Shown piece by piece: positions 61,675 to 64,000 of a DNA stretch of 64,000 nt. Origin of the DNA: Dakarella massiliensis (GTDB taxonomy: Bacteria; Pseudomonadota; Gammaproteobacteria; Burkholderiales; Burkholderiaceae_F); contig NZ_CVTY01000005.1 in the NCBI RefSeq assembly GCF_001182045.1, positions 310,001 through 374,000 of the forward strand, given 5' to 3'. The notes under the pieces are model-generated. The model worked only from the letters and a program-made list of their open reading frames with translations, was not told the origin of the DNA and searched no databases. The position numbers were made by a program, and so were the translations under genes. The number at the start of each line of letters is the position of its first letter. Position 1 is the first letter of the stretch.

Positions 61675-64000
61675 TCAATCCGTGAGACCAAGAGACTTGT
61701 CGAGGATTTCCTGGACGCCGACCGGGAGTCCGGGGATATGCTTCGCCTCGTTAAGAACCTTGTACATCATCTGAGCGCGGTCCGGGGTGTAGCGTTTCCA
61801 GTGATCAAGCGTCCGGGCTACACGCGCGGCGACATATTCGTTGACAGAGCAGAGCTCCCTCAGAATCTGCAGCCAGAACTCGTAGCCTTTGCCGTCCTTG
61901 CGGTGGAATTCCGGCTCATTGTTGCAGAAGGCAAGAATAAGCGCGTAGACGTTATTCGGGTTCTTGATAGAGAATGCGCCGCAGTCCATCAGCTGGCGGA
62001 CACGGGTAAGAGTGTCGGCTTCGCCCGGCTGTGTGCCGGCAGAGGCCTGGACCGTAAGCCACTTGTTGATAAGAATCGGATTACCCTGCCACTCCTTGGC
62101 GGCCTCAACCAGCATGCTGGTCTTCGCGGGGCTTGCTGAGTTCACGACGCTGGTGAGTGCAGCGAGCTTATCTGTCAGGTTGTTGGCCTTCTCAAACTGA
62201 CTGCGGAGCGCGATCAGAGCTTTCGGATTGCCGCCGGTGATCAGATAGTCGTAGGCCAGATTCTTCAGCGAGCGGCGTCCGGCGGATTCGGAGTCCGGGG
62301 AGTAATCTCCAGGGGTCTCATAGGAGGCGGCCAGCTTGAAGAGGAGCGAGGAATAGCGGCGGCCGATTGCGGCCTTCAGTTCCGTACGGGCCTTGCGGAT
62401 CGCATCTGGATCAATAACCGCGCGGGGTTCACCGATGAGGTTCTCGGCCGGAAGCTGCAGCGTGATGGCCCGGAAAGCCGGGGTGAGCGTTTCATCTGTC
62501 AGGATCTGCTCAAACGAGGAGAGCAGATTGTGATCCACTTCGGGCTTTCCACCCATTTCGATCACATCCGTCATGTCCTCAAGGACACCCAGCATCAGAC
62601 GATTCATGGCATCCCAGCGGTTGAACGGATCTGCGTCGTTGCGGGCGAGGAAGGCGAGTTCATCGCGTGTATAGGCGTAGTCGAGGATCACCGGCGCGGA
62701 GAAATCGCGGAGGAGCGAGGGAACCGGGCGGGATCCGACGTTTACGAACGTCCACTCATTCTCTTCATCCTTCAGTTCAAGGACGCGAGTTGTGCCGAGA
62801 GGCGCGGTTTCCCCCTCAAGCCGCAGGGGAATGTCGTGGCCTTCGGAGTCCACGAGACCGACCGCGATCGGAATGACAAAAGGATGCTTCACGGGCTGTC
62901 CCGGTGTGGCGGGAGTGCTCTGGCTCGCGACAACTGTATAGGTGCTCGCTTCCGGATCCCAGTAGGTCTTCACCTGAACCCGGGGAGTCCCTGCCTGGCT
63001 GTACCAGAGGAAGAACTGTTTCAGGTCACGGCCATTCGCTTCAGCCATGGCATTGATGAAGTCTTCGCACGTAGCGGCACGGCCGTCGTTTCGCTCAATG
63101 TAGAGAGTCAGGCCTTTCTTAAAGCCCTCTTTCCCGAGCATGGTCTGAAGCATGCGGTAGATTTCCGCACCCTTCTCATACACGGTCATCGTGTAGAAAT
63201 TGTTGATCTGACGGTAGCTTTCAGGACGGATCGGATGAGCCATCGGACCCGCGTCCTCAGGGAACTGACGCGAACGAAGGGCGCGGACATCCATAATGCG
63301 CTTGATGACAGCGGATTTGCCAAGCATATCGCGCGAGAACTCCTGGTCGCGGAAGACAGTGAGGCCTTCCTTCAGCGTGAGCTGGAACCAGTCCCGCAGC
63401 GTGACCCGGTCGCCCGTCCAGTTGTGGAAGTATTCGTGGCCGACAACGGATTCGATATTGAAGTAATCGAGGTCCGTCGCCATCTTCGGTGTCGCAAGCA
63501 CGTAGCGGGTATTGAAGATGTTCAGGCCCTTGTTTTCCATGGCGCCGAAATTGAAGTCGTCGGTCGCGACCAGCATGAAGCGGTCGAGATCGTACTCGAG
63601 CCCCCAGCGGGTTTCATCCCAGTGGATCGCCCGCTTGATGCACTCCATCGTGTGTTCGGTCTTATCGGCATTCTGAGGCTCAACCCAAACCTGCAGCAGG
63701 CAGTCCTTGCCGTTAGCGAGCTTATAGACTTCCTCACGCTTCACCAGCTTTCCGGCGACAAGCGCGAAGAGATAGCAGGGTTTGAGCGAGGGATCTTCCC
63801 AGATGGCGAAGTGCCGGCCATTATCCAAATCGCCCTGTTCAATAAGGTTGCCGTTCGAGAGAAGGATCGGATACTGTTCTTTGTCAGCACGGATTTCAAC
63901 ATGGAACCGGGTCAGCATGTCCGGATGATCCGGGAAATAGGTGATCCGGCGGAAGCCTTCCGATTCGCACTGGGACATGAAGTTCCCATTGGACATATAG
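61675..64000 (-). CDS. pepN: Aminopeptidase N (M1 family), 5' end cut by window
   Basis: Zinc aminopeptidase removing N-terminal residues from peptides in the cytoplasm. The frame is open to the window edge (the codon before [17 protein letters not shown] is TAT, as in the family's YMSNGNF), so the first about 115-120 residues are missing. [13 protein letters not shown] (exopeptidase motif) and the zinc site [14 protein letters not shown], then [14 protein letters not shown], are intact. The C-terminal helical domain is complete, ending DKSLGLTD. Confidence 0.96.
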   Translation of the reverse strand, partial: YMSNGNFMSQCESEGFRRITYFPDHPDMLTRFHVEIRADKEQYPILLSNGNLIEQGDLDNGRHFAIWEDPSLKPCYLFALVAGKLVKREEVYKLANGKDCLLQVWVEPQNADKTEHTMECIKRAIHWDETRWGLEYDLDRFMLVATDDFNFGAMENKGLNIFNTRYVLATPKMATDLDYFNIESVVGHEYFHNWTGDRVTLRDWFQLTLKEGLTVFRDQEFSRDMLGKSAVIKRIMDVRALRSRQFPEDAGPMAHPIRPESYRQINNFYTMTVYEKGAEIYRMLQTMLGKEGFKKGLTLYIERNDGRAATCEDFINAMAEANGRDLKQFFLWYSQAGTPRVQVKTYWDPEASTYTVVASQSTPATPGQPVKHPFVIPIAVGLVDSEGHDIPLRLEGETAPLGTTRVLELKDEENEWTFVNVGSRPVPSLLRDFSAPVILDYAYTRDELAFLARNDADPFNRWDAMNRLMLGVLEDMTDVIEMGGKPEVDHNLLSSFEQILTDETLTPAFRAITLQLPAENLIGEPRAVIDPDAIRKARTELKAAIGRRYSSLLFKLAASYETPGDYSPDSESAGRRSLKNLAYDYLITGGNPKALIALRSQFEKANNLTDKLAALTSVVNSASPAKTSMLVEAAKEWQGNPILINKWLTVQASAGTQPGEADTLTRVRQLMDCGAFSIKNPNNVYALILAFCNNEPEFHRKDGKGYEFWLQILRELCSVNEYVAARVARTLDHWKRYTPDRAQMMYKVLNEAKHIPGLPVGVQEILDKSLGLTD

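Overview
The window is chromosomal DNA of a Gram-negative betaproteobacterium, most likely order Burkholderiales and probably a Sutterellaceae-type gut anaerobe. This is inferred from gene content and order, not from a search. Pointers are the hemH-grpE-dnaK-dnaJ block, the yebC/purD/nadD/rsfS/rlmH/maf order, YhdP, GlnE, a moderately high G+C content, and an anaerobic flavour: DcuB-type C4-dicarboxylate exchanger, Wolinella-type fumarate reductase cytochrome b, HemG-type protoporphyrinogen oxidase, and no hemF in the purD-nadD cluster. I see no insertion sequence, prophage, integrase or CRISPR array. Almost all of the window is core genome, densely packed on both strands.

Layout. 1-5.7 kb: end of tcdA, a universal stress protein, an unknown protein, a WaaP/RIO-like kinase, ettA, uppP and trmB. 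5.7-8.1 kb: tRNA-Gly(CCC), metI-metN without metQ, three near-identical tRNA-Lys(CTT) genes and one tRNA-Lys(TTT). 8.5-13.6 kb: recA-recX, a TerC-family membrane protein, mnmA, a nitronate monooxygenase-like enzyme and an S4-domain protein. 13.6-16.5 kb: fadD, hemG and a small DUF4405-like membrane protein. 16.6-19.3 kb: two tandem DAHP synthase genes, each behind its own leader peptide and attenuator. 19.3-25 kb: a lipid-envelope operon (YhdP, PlsC-like acyltransferase, CdsA-like cytidylyltransferase). 25.2-34.2 kb: glnE, a YheT-type hydrolase, hemH and grpE-dnaK-dnaJ. 34.3-43.6 kb (minus strand): a tripartite RND pump plus an MFS exporter, an Xaa-Pro aminopeptidase and an unknown lipoprotein. 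43.7-51.6 kb: a DEAD-box RNA helicase, a double FKBP protein, maf-rlmH-rsfS-nadD, an unknown exported protein, purD and yebC. 52-59 kb: a NarL-type regulator, the nickel-pincer racemase genes larA, larB and larC, dcuB and an isolated frdC. 59.2-64 kb: upp, a LapA-domain protein, fbp and pepN (cut by the window end).

The strongest discovery is the pair of amino-acid attenuators in front of the duplicated DAHP synthases. One leader peptide is rich in Phe codons (5 Phe, 2 Tyr in 25 residues) and the other in Tyr codons (5 Tyr, 2 Phe, 1 Trp in 26 residues). Both end in a related AERV...CA segment, both lie exactly 30 bases before an intrinsic terminator, and in both a leader segment can pair with the 5' arm of that terminator, with one compensatory base change between the copies. 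This looks like a duplicated enzyme-plus-sensor unit whose copies have specialised for different aromatic amino acids. Secondary points are the lar/dcu/frd neighbourhood (possible hydroxyacid, perhaps malate, racemisation feeding fumarate respiration), a terminator lying over the larB ribosome-binding region, an 83-base three-way-junction inverted repeat, a repeated AAGGGWTAACCCTT motif next to two haem-related genes, and a tandem FKBP protein.
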